From Hippopus hippopus (taxonomy: Eukaryota; Mollusca; Bivalvia; Cardiida; Cardiidae), in the NCBI GenBank assembly GCA_946811185.2, contig OX328099.1:37311299-37375298 (forward strand): a stretch of DNA of 64,000 nucleotides, in the 5' to 3' direction. Shown here one piece after another: positions 48,601-59,850 of the stretch. The notes under the pieces are model-generated. The model searched no databases. It had not been told where the DNA came from and was given only the letters and a program-made list of their open reading frames with translations. Numbering within the stretch: position 1 is the first letter of the stretch; every line of letters starts with the position of its first letter. The position numbers were made by a program, and so were the translations under genes.

Positions 48601-51324
48601 AAAAGTGAGAATAAGAACAAACATTGACCAATTTTCAAGTCAATTAAGCAAAAAATGTGGCCTCTAGAGTGCCCTAAAGGTATTTCTTTAATTTGACCTA
48701 GTGACTTAGTTTATGACCCCAGTTTACCCCATTTAGAACTTATCTGAAAGTTTATCAAGACAAACATTCTGAATAATTCTCAAATCATTTGAGCAATAAA
48801 TGTGGCCTCTAGAGTGCCCACAAGGTATTTCTTTAATTTGACCAAGTGACCTAGTTTATGACCCCAGGTGACCCAATTTCAAATGCATCGGATATTTCAT
48901 CAAGACAAACATTCTGACCAATTTTCAAGTCAATTGAGCAAGAAATGTGACCTCTAGAGTGCCCTAAAGGTGTTTCTTTTATTTGACCTAGTGACCTAGA
49001 TTATGACCCCACGTGAACCAATTTTGAACTCATCCTAGATTTCATCAAGACAAACATTTTAACCAATTTCCAAATCAAATGAACAATAAATGTGACCTCC
49101 AGAGTGCCCACAATGTATTTCTTTAATTTGACCTAGTGACCTAGTTTATGATCCCTGGTGACCCAATTTTAGACTCACCTGAGATTTCATCAAGACAAAC
49201 ATTCTGACCAATTTTCAAGTCAATTGAGCAAGAAATGTGGCCTCTAGAGTGCCCACAAGGTATTTCTTTAATTTGACCTAGTGACCTAGATTATGACCCC
49301 AGGTGACCCAATTTCGATGTCATCGAATATTTCATCAAGACAAACATTCTGACCAATTTTCAAGTCAATTGAGCATGAAATGTGACCTCTAGAGTGCCCT
49401 GAAGGTATTTCTTTCATTTGACCTAGTGACCTAGAGTATGACCCTATGTGACCCAATTTTTAAGTCGTCCTAGATTTTATCAAGACAAACATTTTAACTA
49501 ATTTTCAAATCAATTGAAAAATAAATGTCACCTCTAGAGTGCCCACAAGGTATTTCTTTAATTTGACCTAGTGACCTAGTTTATGACCCCAGGTGACCCA
49601 ATTTTTGAACTCATCCTAGATTTCATCATGACAAACATTCTGACCAATTTTCAAGTCAACTGATCAAGAAATGTGGCCTCTAGAGTGCCCTAAAGGTATT
49701 ACTTTTATTTGACCTAGTGTCCTAGATTATGATCTCACGTGACCCAATTTTAAACTCATCCTAGATTTCATCAAGACAAACATTTTAACCAATTTTCAAG
49801 TCAGCTGAGCAAGAAATGTGGCCTCTAGAGTGCCTACAAGGTATTTCTTTAATTTGACCTAGTGACCTAGTTTATGACCCCAGGTGATCCAATTTTAAAC
49901 TCATGCGAGATTTTATCCAGACAAACATTCTGACCAATTTTCAAGTCAATTGAGCAAGAAATGTAGCCTCTAGAGTGCCCATAAGGTATTTCTTTAATTT
50001 GACCTAGTGACCTAGATTATGACCCCAGGTGACCCAATTTTGAACTCATCCTAGATTTCATCAAGACAAACATTCTGACCAATTTTCAAATCAATTGAAC
50101 AATAAATGTGGCCTCTAGAGTGCCCAAAAGGTATTTCTTTAATTTGACCTAGTGACCTAGATTATGACCTCAGGTGATCAAATTTTGAATTCATCCTAGA
50201 TTTCATCAAGACAAACATTTTAACCAATTTTCAAATTAATTGAACAATAAATGTGGCCTCTGGAGTGCCCTAAAGGTATTTCTTTAATTTGACCTAGTGA
50301 CCTAGATTATGACCCCAGTTGACCCAATTTTGAACAAACTTGGTAGAGGTCCACTAGGAGATGCTACATACCAAATATCAAAGCTCTACACCTTCCAGTT
50401 TTAGAGAAGAAGAATTTTAAAGTTTTCCTTCTTTGTTCCTATGTTAGAAATTGTGACCCCAAGGGCTGGGCCAGTTTTGACCACAGGGGCATCGTATGAA
50501 CAAACTTGGTAGAGGTCCACTAAGAGATACTACATACCAAATATCAAAGCTCTACGCCTTCCAGTTTTAGAGAAGAAGAATTTCGAAGTTTTCCTTCTTT
50601 GTTCCTATGTTCAATCTTGAGACCCCTGGGGCGGGGCCAGTTTTGACCCTAAGGGCATCGTATGAACAAACTTGGTAGAGGTCCACTAGGAGATGCTACA
50701 TACCAAATATCAAAGCTGTATGCCTTCCAGTTTCAGAGAAGAAGAATTTTAAAGTTTTCCTTCTTTGTTCCTATGTTCAATCTTGAGACCCCTGGGGCGG
50801 GGCCAGTTTTGACCCTAAGGACATCGTATGAACAAACTTGGTAGAGGTCCACTAGGAGATGCTACATACCAAATATCAAAGCTCTACGCCTTCTAGTTTC
50901 AGAGAAGAAGATTTTCAAAGATTTTGCTATTTTTTCCCTTTTTGTTGCCATGACAACCAGAGTTATGGCTGGAATTCAATCTCCTGAACAACTTTGGTAG
51001 GGCTTCACCCAAGGAACATCCCTGCCAAGTTTCATCAAGATTGGCCAAGCGGTTTAGGAGGAGAAGATGTTTAAAGGAATTGTGGACAGACGGACGCCGG
51101 ACAACGACTGGTCACAATACCTCCCCTGAGCACTTCGTGCTCAGGTGAGCTAAAAAGTGGTATGGCCCATAGCATACTAGGTCAAAAAAGTGGTCCGGCA
51201 CTCACCGGACCTGCTGGACTACCAATGACGGCCTTGAAAACATGGCACCAGGAGCTCTCAATCGCAAACAGTACAAAATAGTTTTTTGAATAATCAATGA
51301 CGTGAGTCTTGTTGAGGTTTCTAT

Positions 51325-51545
51325 TGACTGATTTACTGTATAGTGTTTAACACTGTTTTCAAAATTATTTCGGTTAGATCCTGGCAGCCAGTGCACCTAT
51401 CCATGCTTTCCTGGAGTTTCTTATCCCACAATGTTCTTCCAAAGCCACTGGCTGCTTTTTCACATAGTCATCCTAAAAGCAATGATCAGGAGTGAGAGTG
51501 GAATGACTCCTGTCCAAATGACTATCATCAATCCTCAAAATAAGG
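51325..51545 (-). mobile_element. tRNA-derived SINE, copy lacking the tRNA head
   Basis: The minus-strand body is recognisable through TATCCATGCTTTCCTGGAG and ATGACTATCATCAATCCTC. The promoter head is absent. Confidence 0.68.
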
Positions 51546-51787
51546 TTTCCAAGAAGCAACCATGGAGAGTGATTAATCATAAGTTGCAACCATGGAGAAT
51601 GATAAATATAAGTTGCAAGGACTTTCTTTCACATAAATTGATATAATATAAATCTTGCAGTCTCATCTTGGTCTACACTGTCCATTCTTCTGAGATATTC
51701 TGAACAAGAGTAACCATGAAACTTCAATTATTTGGGTCTTATTTCTAGACTGAAAGTGGCTGTTTGTTTCTTTCCGTGCTCTGTGGG

Positions 51788-52015
51788 TTAACTCTTTACC
51801 AAACGACAAAATTTTAGACTTGTCCAAACTGAAAGGAGTTGCAGACAACAAAATAAATGTGACTGACAAATTGATTTTTTGAGGGGAAGGGAAGAAAACA
51901 TTGTGGGAAAAGGAGAAAATGCTGGTTACCAGCATTTTCTCCTTTTCCTACAATGTTTTCACAAGGCTTCTTTCTTAGGGTCGTTAAGAGTCGGGATTGT
52001 GTTGTAAACGGTTAA
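51788..52015 (+). mobile_element. TTAA MITE with central hairpin (family A), 228 bp
   Basis: It starts TTAACTCTTTACCAAACG and ends TGTGTTGTAAACGGTTAA. The hairpin is near-perfect. A partial second copy follows at 52045-52168. Confidence 0.78.
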
Positions 52016-52270
52016 AATGTTTATCAGAGGATGGGAAATATTTTGAAAGGGCATAAAACATAGTGTGAAAAGGAGAAAATGCTGGTTCCAAGGTATTTTC
52101 TCCTTTTCCCATTTTTATCAAAGGTTCTTGATGGTCGAAAAACCCAGGAACTGTTTGGTAAAGAGTTCACCGTAGTATCGTTTTTTACAGTAAATCTGAG
52201 AATACATGTAGCTTCACTTTTTTTTTTAATTTAATCTGTCATAAAACAAATAGCATTGACAAATAACACA

Positions 52271-52502
52271 TTAACACTTCACCAAACAATCCTGAGTTTT
52301 AACAAACATAGAGAAGAATTGAAAATACTTTAAAATATCGTGGAAAAAAACAAAATGCTGGAAACCAGCATTTTCTCCTTTTCCTCAATGTTTCCTACTC
52401 TTCTCAAAAAACAAATTAAAAATTTTGGGTCAAATTTACTTTGACGTCTGCAAATGCTTACAATTTGGACAAGCCTAAAATTTTGTTGTTTGGTAGAGTT
52501 GA
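52271..52502 (-). mobile_element. TTAA MITE (family A) downstream of TFB1M
   Basis: It starts TTAACACTTCACCAAACAA and ends TTGTTGTTTGGTAGAGTTG. The hairpin core AAAATGCTGGAAACCAGCA is preserved. Confidence 0.7.
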
Positions 52503-52583
52503 GATCTGAAGATGACTTACTAGTCTAGCAGTACATCAAAATGGAAAACACAGTTATAACAGGACATAACAGTACATGTCTTG

Positions 52584-52589
52584 TTTATT
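52584..52589 (-). terminator. Candidate poly(A) signal AATAAA for the TFB1M-like gene
   Basis: AATAAA reads on the minus strand about 170 bases beyond the TGA stop at 52760-52758. It is the first canonical hexamer I found in that direction. It lies before a MITE copy at 52271-52502. Confidence 0.45.
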
Positions 52590-52757
52590 ATAATTACATT
52601 CTCCTTTTGTCACAATGCGGAATATCCATAGCAACAAGTGCTATGGTGAACAATGTAGACTAGGATAAGATTTGTATTCCTTGTAGGTTCTTCGATGCAC
52701 TATAAAGATCAAGATCAGACTGTGCAAATTATGATTTCTGACAGGAAAGAAGAACAA

Positions 52758-55700
52758 TCATGAATTCTCTTCCAACCAGAAACTTTCTTCTTCCTCGTCT
52801 TCCTTAAGTTGTTCATCAATCCTATCACCAGAGTCAGAAAATATATCAACAAATCCCAGTTCTTTTTCCACTTTTGCTACTACGGAACTATGGTAAATAC
52901 TTTCTGCATTTCTATTGTCATATTTTAGGAGGTATGGGAAACGTTCACACATTTTACTGAACGCTAAACATATTCTTCCTATCTCCTCATTGGTCAGATT
53001 GATTGGTCTCTGTCTTGGAAAAATTTTACATTCATCTAAAAGCTGTTTAACAAGGTAATGTTTATCATGTGGAAAGAGGCCTCTGGAAAAAAAAATTATC
53101 AATTTAAACAATATCTGCAGGAAAACCCTGTTGAATTGCATGCTTAAAAAGCAATTTTTGAACTTTTCTACAAACCTGGGCTAATACATAAGGGACAAAG
53201 TATCAAAACAATTTGAGCCATGCTCTGTGAAAAGGGGGCTTAATGCATTTGCGAAAAGTATCGACTCAGGTCAGCCTGCGCAGTACGCGCAGGCTGACCT
53301 GGGCCGAAACTTTTTGCTATTGGTCGATTTTCTGTATGTACAAGGACCAGTATACCTGTAATGATACAGCCGGTGGTCAGAAAAATAGATATTATGGATC
53401 CATAATTATGTGATGGACTTGCTTGGTATCATGGATTACGGAGATGCATTAAGCCCCCTTTTACCAGAGCATGGCCCATTTATAATTACCATCTACTATA
53501 AGATAGTATCTTGCAAGATTGAACTGTTTACCTGGCTGGAAAATTTTAGACTGATGCACATTGACAGTATTTCCTAATTTCCTAGGTAAAGTTCCATTAG
53601 GAGCAAGAACAGAGTCCTGTTAATCCTTAGAGGGCCAAATAAACCCATCAGACAGAATCTGTCTAGAAATAAAACATAATTAAGTGCAGTTGTAAGTTTC
53701 CTGTTTTCTATAGCCTTTCAGCTGAGTAGAAAGTGTTGATCAGAGATCAGACTGCACATTTTGTGCAGTCAGATCTTTATCTATACAGGCAGCAAAAGCA
53801 ACTTTAGTTGTGAAAGGTGCTTTAAGGGTTAAATCCCTATCTGTATCTAAAATAAATTTACTGTGTTCCAATGGAACAAACAAACTTTACAATTCTACTG
53901 CAAATGGCATGATATATCTTACAAGCATAAGATGTGTAGATATAAAATTAGTCTGTGTGTTTCGTGTTGCATGATCTTAGATCTAAGCTGTCCAGAAAAG
54001 CTCTGTGAGTTGCCATTAGCACCAAGGATCATACATATGATCCCTGATTTGCACTAAAAGGGTTGCCAGGAAAATCAGTTGCAAAAACATGATCAGGTAG
54101 TTCCTGAGTTGAGAAGCACTAATTTCCAGAACATAGGCAATTTCTAGTGCAAGAAAATCATTTGTCAGATTCAACTCAGTTTATTTGTAAACAAATTCAC
54201 TCACAACTAGAACTGTTGCAAAGCGGACAAATAAGCCTCACCAACACCTTGCCACTGAAGCAGCACAATCAGAGAACGGAAATGGTTTTCAAACCAAAGA
54301 TCACCAGTGACGTTAAACTGACCCATGTGACCCAAAAACAATTAGGCACCTTCCTGGGTCATGAGCAACACTTGTATAAAGTTTCAGGGTCCTAGATCAA
54401 ACAGCTTTTGAGTTAGAGCACAAAAATGAAAAAGTCTACAGACAGAGAGACATTGCGTACTTCGTAGGTGAGGGGTATAAATATCAGCAGATCCCAATAT
54501 CCAAGGCACAACTTCCTTCAACAGTAATAATTTCCAGAATAATAGACTTATTCTACCTACAGTTAGCTCCCTAATTTCTATACATGAAGACTGGCAGATG
54601 ATGATTTCAGAAAAACAGATTTCTACAATGCTGATGATTTCTAAAGCAAAAAACTCTTCTCGATCTTCCTTCCTTTTTTTTTCTATTTAGTGAAAAATTG
54701 GGATTTCAGATAAATCCGAACAAGTAGATAAAGAAATACATTCAACTTAAATTTTCCATCTGTTTCAAACTAAAATGCTAGAATGAAAACTGATCCTGGT
54801 AAACCAACACCAAATTCTTCATACTGAAGCACCATACAACACAAACATAGTCAAATCCCACTTACTTTATATTTGTTGAAACAAATTTCTTCTTAAGATG
54901 AAAAAGCTCCTTTGATACTTTACATGTTAGATTAAAAGGTAAATCCACAACTGGCTTTTTCCTTGGTGTGAATGTCAAAAGGGCAACATCACACTCTGCT
55001 TTTGGTACAAAAGCACTGCCTGTAAGTAATATAACATAGACCATTATCACTTTACCAAAGGATCCAACCTTTCCTCTTTCCCAAACAAAAAAAAATTTGA
55101 CCCATCCAAATAAAAAGCATTTGCAGACGAAAAATCACAAATGGCTATTTGTCTTTGATAGAGTAAAAAACATTATGGGAAGAGGAGAAAATGCTGGTTA
55201 CCCCTTACCAGCATTTTCTCCTTTTTCCACAGTTTGTAAAAGCCTTCTCTCATAGGGTTGTTAAAACTCGGGATTGTTAGGTACAGGGTTGAAGAAAAAG
55301 GCCTTTAACTCTTTACCACCCAAGGAAAATTTGGACTTGACCAAATTGAAAGCTCTTGCAGATAACAAATTAAATATAGCTCAAAAGATTAAACCTGTAA
55401 TTAGCGGGATAGAAAACATTGTGGGAAAAGAAGAAAATGCTGGTTACCAGCATTTTCTCCTTTTCCCACAATGTTTTCAAAAGCCTTCACCTTTAGGGTT
55501 GTTAAAAGTAGGGATATTATGGTAAAGGGTTAACGACATTGCAGGAAAAAGGAGTAACGGCTTAGTTACTAGCAGTTTCTCCTCCCAAAATGCATTTTCT
55601 ATTTGTCCTGCAGCAAACTGCTTTTGAGAAAAGTGGCAAAACACCAAGATGCTTGAAATAGTATCTAACATACTGACAGATCCACAACAGACATCAGGCC

Positions 55701-58700
55701 ATGACATAAGCTTACTGGCTTTTAACTAGTGAAGTTATTTGTTTACCAAACAACCCAAATTTTTAGCTTGTCCAAATCAAAAGGTTTTTAAGACAACAAA
55801 ATAAAGGTGGCTCAAATCTTAAGAGTAATCTTTAGAAAGACAGCAAAAATTGCAGGAAAAGCAGAAAATGCTAATTTAACAGCCATCTTCTCAGGATATT
55901 TAAAACTAAGGACTGTTTGGTAAAGGGTTAAACCCCTGTAGTTACCTGCAATTTCTAAACTTGTCACTTTTCATAGTTCTTAGGACAGCCATTTCCAAAA
56001 GATGCATTAAACAGCAATCTGCATCATGGAATGCATTTAATTCATGGCTCGTTAATGGAAGATGAGCCTACCTGATATACGACGTTTCATAGTCACATGA
56101 CACAGGTTCTGTATATCAAATGCAAGTCTCCCTCGATCTCTTGATCTAGGAATAGAACAAACTTTACATCCAACAATATCACTCAAAGTTATAGTCATTG
56201 GTACTCGTCCATATCTCCATGCCCCACTCCGTTTACTTATTGCTGATAAGTACTGAATAATTAGTGGTATTGAAACTCCAAATGGTAAATTTCCAATGAT
56301 GTGAATTTTGGGCATTTTGTCCTCCCACGGCACAACATACTCCTCTGGAAACAGGTTGTCCATGGGAAATTGCAAGCAGTCTTTGTGATGAATGGTCATA
56401 CACTGTGATCGTTTCTCTAAGACCTGTAAAGACATTTTCTACACATTCATTTCATGTTAGTAATTTTCTCATTATTTCAATTTATCAACTCACTATCTTT
56501 ATAGCAACCAGATCACAGGGGAAAATATTGTGGCAATCAGCGATGATTTTTGTAACCAGAAAATTCTACTTTTGCCACAATGTTTTCACCTTTACTTATG
56601 TATCAGAACCTTCTGGAGATAAATTTCACATTTGATTTCCCATCTGCAGATGCTTTCAATTTAGAGAAGTCTTAAATTTTGATGTTTGAAAAGGAGTCAA
56701 ATGATGGGATCTTTCTTTGAAAGGGCAGAAAACATTGTTTGAAATGAAGAACAGCTTCTTTTCCCAAAATGTTTTCAAACATACTACTCATGAGGTTTTG
56801 TTGAACACTGGATTGTTTGCTAAAAGCTAAAAGTTGTGTTTTATATTAACCTTTGCCTTAACCATATACTTTTTGCAGATGCCACAAACCCCCTTTTCAC
56901 AGAACTTGACTCATTATATGATACTATGCAAGGGTCAAATTCAACTTTTTTTCAACTAGCAAAAATTTGCTAGTGACCATTTTTTCTACTAGCCAAAATC
57001 AATTTTGTAGAGCAGGTGCATGTGATTCCGAACGACGTCTTATTCCGAACAAGTTCCTATTTATGACCTTAGTTCTTTTGCACTACAAATATGACATCAC
57101 ATGTATAACGTAGCTATATTACTCTTTCCCGTTTCGCCATTTTGGAGCCAATATGTGATTATATCTCCCACAACTTCAAGTTTGTTTTGCTACTCGCAAT
57201 CAGCTGAGTAAAATTGTGACATTCGCTAATCCAACGACATTGTTACTTAAGGTTACCTTGCGCCACAAAGGCACTAGAAATCTGTTTTTGTATCGTTTTA
57301 TTAACGGTGAAACTATTATTTACCAGCATCAATAGACATTTTAAATCATTACGTGTGGTTGATGAAGATATCTGGCTGTTCGGATTTCAAACCTTATTTT
57401 CCCACACTGGTTTTAATTACGAATTATGTAAATATTGTTAGGTTCAATCACTGAAGGTGTGATTATCATGGGAAAATTGGTTCACTGATACGAGCTTGTT
57501 TCATTTGCATGTTTCATGTTATAAGAATAAATCCATTGTTTTGTTGATATCTTGAGCATTGCTGTAAAATAATGTTGAGAACATTGTGACAAGAGGAGAT
57601 ATTGCTCATCATAAGCAATAACTCCTTTGGCCACAATATTTTCAAAACTTTTCAGTGACGCAAACTATGCAACAAGATGTCAAGGGATTTTTTTCCCTTT
57701 CCGTTCTGTTCTGTTCCGTGATTTAGTAGTGACCCATAGATATTAGACTGGGGTCTTGTCAGCATATAATGCCATTATCGATACCTCGATATCTGACAGG
57801 ACCCCGGTCAAAATAGATATCTTTCCAGAGTTGTCGTTATTTGCATACACAAGGGTGTTCGCAAATAACCGTAATTTCTGGTATAGACTGCTTTTAACAC
57901 CTGTTTGAAGTGGTATTTTTTAAAAATTGCCGACGTGTTCTGATTTACAACCATATGTATTCGGATTCATAACCAGCGTTCGTAATTTCAACCCTTCGGT
58001 TACATCGTAGAAATGCCCATAACTCGATATCGGTGCACTATACTGCGTTAGTTATCAGTTACAATTGTAAGGAATACACAAAAGATGATAAAAATGACGT
58101 CGCCTGTTCAATAGGTGGTTTTATTTACGAACGGCAAATTATCATGCTTAGGTGTTCGGTAATGGGTGCACTCGCTCTACTAGCAATATTTTAACCCATT
58201 GGGGTCTGTGCATTCCTGCAATGTCACGGAATCCGGCCTTTTGCCGAATAAACTGAATATTTTCCGCTCCATACTCTCAGCGAGGCAATGCAGACGTATA
58301 AACAACGTCAGAATCGTCTACACGCTTTAAATATCGGATACATGTATTTACAATATCGCAACAAGCATCTCTACAAATACCGGTCACGTGGTCAGTGATA
58401 CTCTCAAAGGATAGTTCTACACCGCATACGGCAATTCAGTGTACACGAAAAACGACCACAATTACGGATTAATTCAGATTTTTAAGCGGTAGGTTTGCCC
58501 ATTTTCCGGCGCACTAGCAAATTATTTCGACTGTTAGAATTTGGCACTCGCATTTTTTCAATTCAGCTCACATTTTGCGAGTTTGTGACCGTTAAATTTG
58601 AACCTTGCTATGCTTGTGTAATAATACATTTTTAGAAATCTGTAAATTTGGCTTCAATTTTTTTTTTCTTTTTTTCCGCAATGTTTTCAAAACCCATCTT

Positions 58701-59085
58701 CCTAAGGATCATAAAAAACTTTTAATTGCTGGATAAAAGTTTAAGTTACTGAAGAACTTTGCTTTATTTAGAAAACCCAAATCACACAAAACCAGAAAGA
58801 CTGACCAAGAGCTACCTTCAAGCCTGGAATTAATCTTTTGTCAATCTCAACAACGTCCAAATGTTGAATATTCTGTTCAAGAATGGCTCGAGTCAGTGAA
58901 CCAAGCCCTGGTCCGATCTCCACAACATGACAACCATCTAACTTTCCTGCTTGCTTGACTATTGTAGAAGCTAAAGTCATATCCAATATGAAATTTTGTG
59001 AGAGATTTTTCATAGCTGAAATCCCGTAAATGTTCAGCACTTCTCTCAAATTTGGAAGAGGGGGCAATCTGGCTTGTCTGCTCAT
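52758..59085 (-). CDS. TFB1M: Mitochondrial 12S rRNA dimethyladenosine transferase 1, four coding exons
   Basis: The product should dimethylate two adjacent adenines in the 3' hairpin of mitochondrial small-subunit rRNA, using S-adenosylmethionine, in the matrix (family knowledge). Coding exons on the minus strand are 59085-58816, 56423-56072, 55019-54866 and 53082-52758. All introns are GT-AG and the phases agree (0, 1, 2), giving 1101 nt or about 366 residues; human TFB1M is about 346. Seen in order: an N-terminal RLPPLPNLREVL segment, LSQNFILD, SAM motif I VVEIGPGLGSLTRAIL, motif II VVEIDKRLIPGL, catalytic motif IV IGNLPFGVSIPLI, then YGR with MTITL, then AFVPKAECDVALLTFTP, and an acidic C-terminus ending FWLEENS. 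The start ATG lies just after a TTACAG acceptor-like site, so an upstream non-coding exon is likely. Odd: the segment after MTIT, which in relatives reads close to FQKEVAERL, is LSDIVGCKV here although its length is kept. Introns contain transposons. Confidence 0.88.
53220..53472. mobile_element. Foldback MITE with ATGCTCTG ends, copy 3, just upstream of the last TFB1M exon
   Basis: The ends are ATGCTCTGTGAAAAGGGGG and the complement ending CAGAGCAT. The internal hairpin is GGTCAGCCTGCGCAG with GCGCAGGCTGACC. It is 253 bp and lies in the TFB1M intron between the third and fourth coding exons, 138 bases from the fourth. Confidence 0.8.
53620..53832. mobile_element. TTAA-flanked MITE with GATCAGACTGCAC foldback (family E)
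   Basis: TTAA stands at both ends, with CCTTAGAGGGCC inside the left end and GGTGCTTTAAGGG inside the right. The central palindrome is GATCAGACTGCACA followed by TGTGCAGTCAGATC. It lies in a TFB1M intron. Confidence 0.65.
55070..55292 (+). mobile_element. TTAA MITE (family A) with disturbed hairpin loop, TFB1M intron
   Basis: The body and right end (GGGATTGTTAGGTACAGGGTT) are recognisable. The hairpin loop carries a small insertion (GGTTACCCCTTACCAGC). The left end is lost. Confidence 0.62.
55305..55533 (+). mobile_element. TTAA MITE with central hairpin (family A), 229 bp, TFB1M intron
   Basis: It starts TTAACTCTTTACCACCC and ends TATGGTAAAGGGTTAA. The hairpin is near-perfect. It lies in the TFB1M intron between the second and third coding exons, close behind another copy. 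Confidence 0.78.
55735..55935 (+). mobile_element. Decayed TTAA MITE (family A), TFB1M intron
   Basis: It has TTTACCAAACAACCC at the left and GACTGTTTGGTAAAGGGTTAA-like sequence at the right. The central hairpin is largely gone. Confidence 0.55.
56929..58607. mobile_element. Non-autonomous DNA transposon in TFB1M intron 1 with CTATG duplication
   Basis: The ends are imperfect inverted repeats, CAAGGGTCAAATTCAAC on the left and the complement of CAAGGTTCAAATTTAAC on the right (15 of 17 match). They are flanked on both sides by CTATG (56924-56928 and 58608-58612), a 5-bp target duplication. A second inverted element near each end contains a CTAGCAAA-like motif. No open frame above 60 codons lies inside, so it is non-autonomous. 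It contains a foldback remnant at about 57575-57650. I cannot assign a superfamily. Confidence 0.65.
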
Positions 59086-59702
59086 TTTCTGTAACAAACA
59101 AATGAAATTAAAATGTTGTGGCAAATAGATAAAAAAAAAAAAAAGATGCCTCTATCAATTTCTTGTGACAAGCCATGTATCATTTAAAAATTCTGTATTT
59201 TACGAGTCCTGAGACTGACAATGACAGATGAGTTTTAAGACATGTTTATTGAATGGATCAATACACGTTTAACCATCAATACTCCAAATACATGTCAAAG
59301 GTGGGAGACTGTGAGCTGTGTTTAAAGATGTGTTTCTAGACCCAGTTAATCCTTTCACTAATTACCTTCTTTTACCACAATTATTTTTACAGTCAAATTA
59401 CCTTTTTCTGTGCCTAAAATGTTTCTCCTTCCTATAACAAGCCTAAATCACCTAAATGTTTGACCTAGATCTTTCTAGATCTAGAAAAATTGCCTTTAGG
59501 AGTATAGTTATGAGTAGTACTTAATTTCAACTTTGACTTTGAACCTGTCCGTTTTGACTACCAACGCGAATACGGATAACAATTTATATACAATGATTAT
59601 TGAATTGCTTTACTCAAGTAATGACATTAAAACCTGGTAATTTAGTCCATTTTAATGGCAGAAAAAGAACAATGATTTAATGACACGACCGAGAAACTTA
59701 CC

Positions 59703-59850
59703 TATTTTTTACACAAACCAGAATTAAGACCTATCTTAGTACTCAGTTTCCTTCGTACTTGATTCGGGGACGTGTTAATTCCACGGGCCTCTTCGAGCGA
59801 ATTACGGACGTTTTGTACCATGACCATTTCGTACCAGTCACTTCGTACCA
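59703..59850 (-). promoter_or_regulatory. Candidate 5' non-coding exon and promoter side of the TFB1M-like gene
   Basis: On the minus strand a strong donor-like site, AATAG followed by GTAAGTTTC, sits at 59702/59701, about 610 bases upstream of the TTACAG acceptor next to the start codon. This is the expected layout for a short 5' untranslated exon. The exon start is not visible and no TATA box was recognised. The presumed upstream end runs into the GTACCA motif array at 59.82-59.93 kb. This is inference from splice signals only. Confidence 0.35.

Larger units (their letters stand above)
46519..48614 (-). mobile_element. 5'-truncated non-LTR retrotransposon (LINE) inserted in an array element
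   Basis: A minus-strand element interrupts the 145-bp array of the element at 46011-51150. Its 3' end, at low coordinates, is an AATAAA followed by a CTGTT/CTGGT pentamer-like tail (46519-46550). Similar flanks (AACAAAC) on both sides suggest a target duplication of about 7 bp. The 5' end stops inside the reverse transcriptase domain, typical of incomplete target-primed reverse transcription. The 3' untranslated part contains a duplicated segment of about 200 bp. Confidence 0.8.
46011..51150. mobile_element. Array-bearing Helentron/pearl-like element, family A copy 5, split by a LINE
   Basis: It opens with AGAGGGCCATGATGGCCCT and CTCACCTGAG, and closes with GAGCACTTCGTGCTC plus AGGTGAGCT near 51150. 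It has about 15 units of about 145 bp (TTTGACCTAGTGACCTAG; 46100-46518 and 48615-50330), then four units of about 165 bp (ACATACCAAATATCAAAGC; 50335-50890), then the same unique tail as the copy at 3026, including TTGCCATG and a GGTTTAGGAGGAGAAGATG segment. The LINE at 46519-48614 interrupts the first array. Confidence 0.8.
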
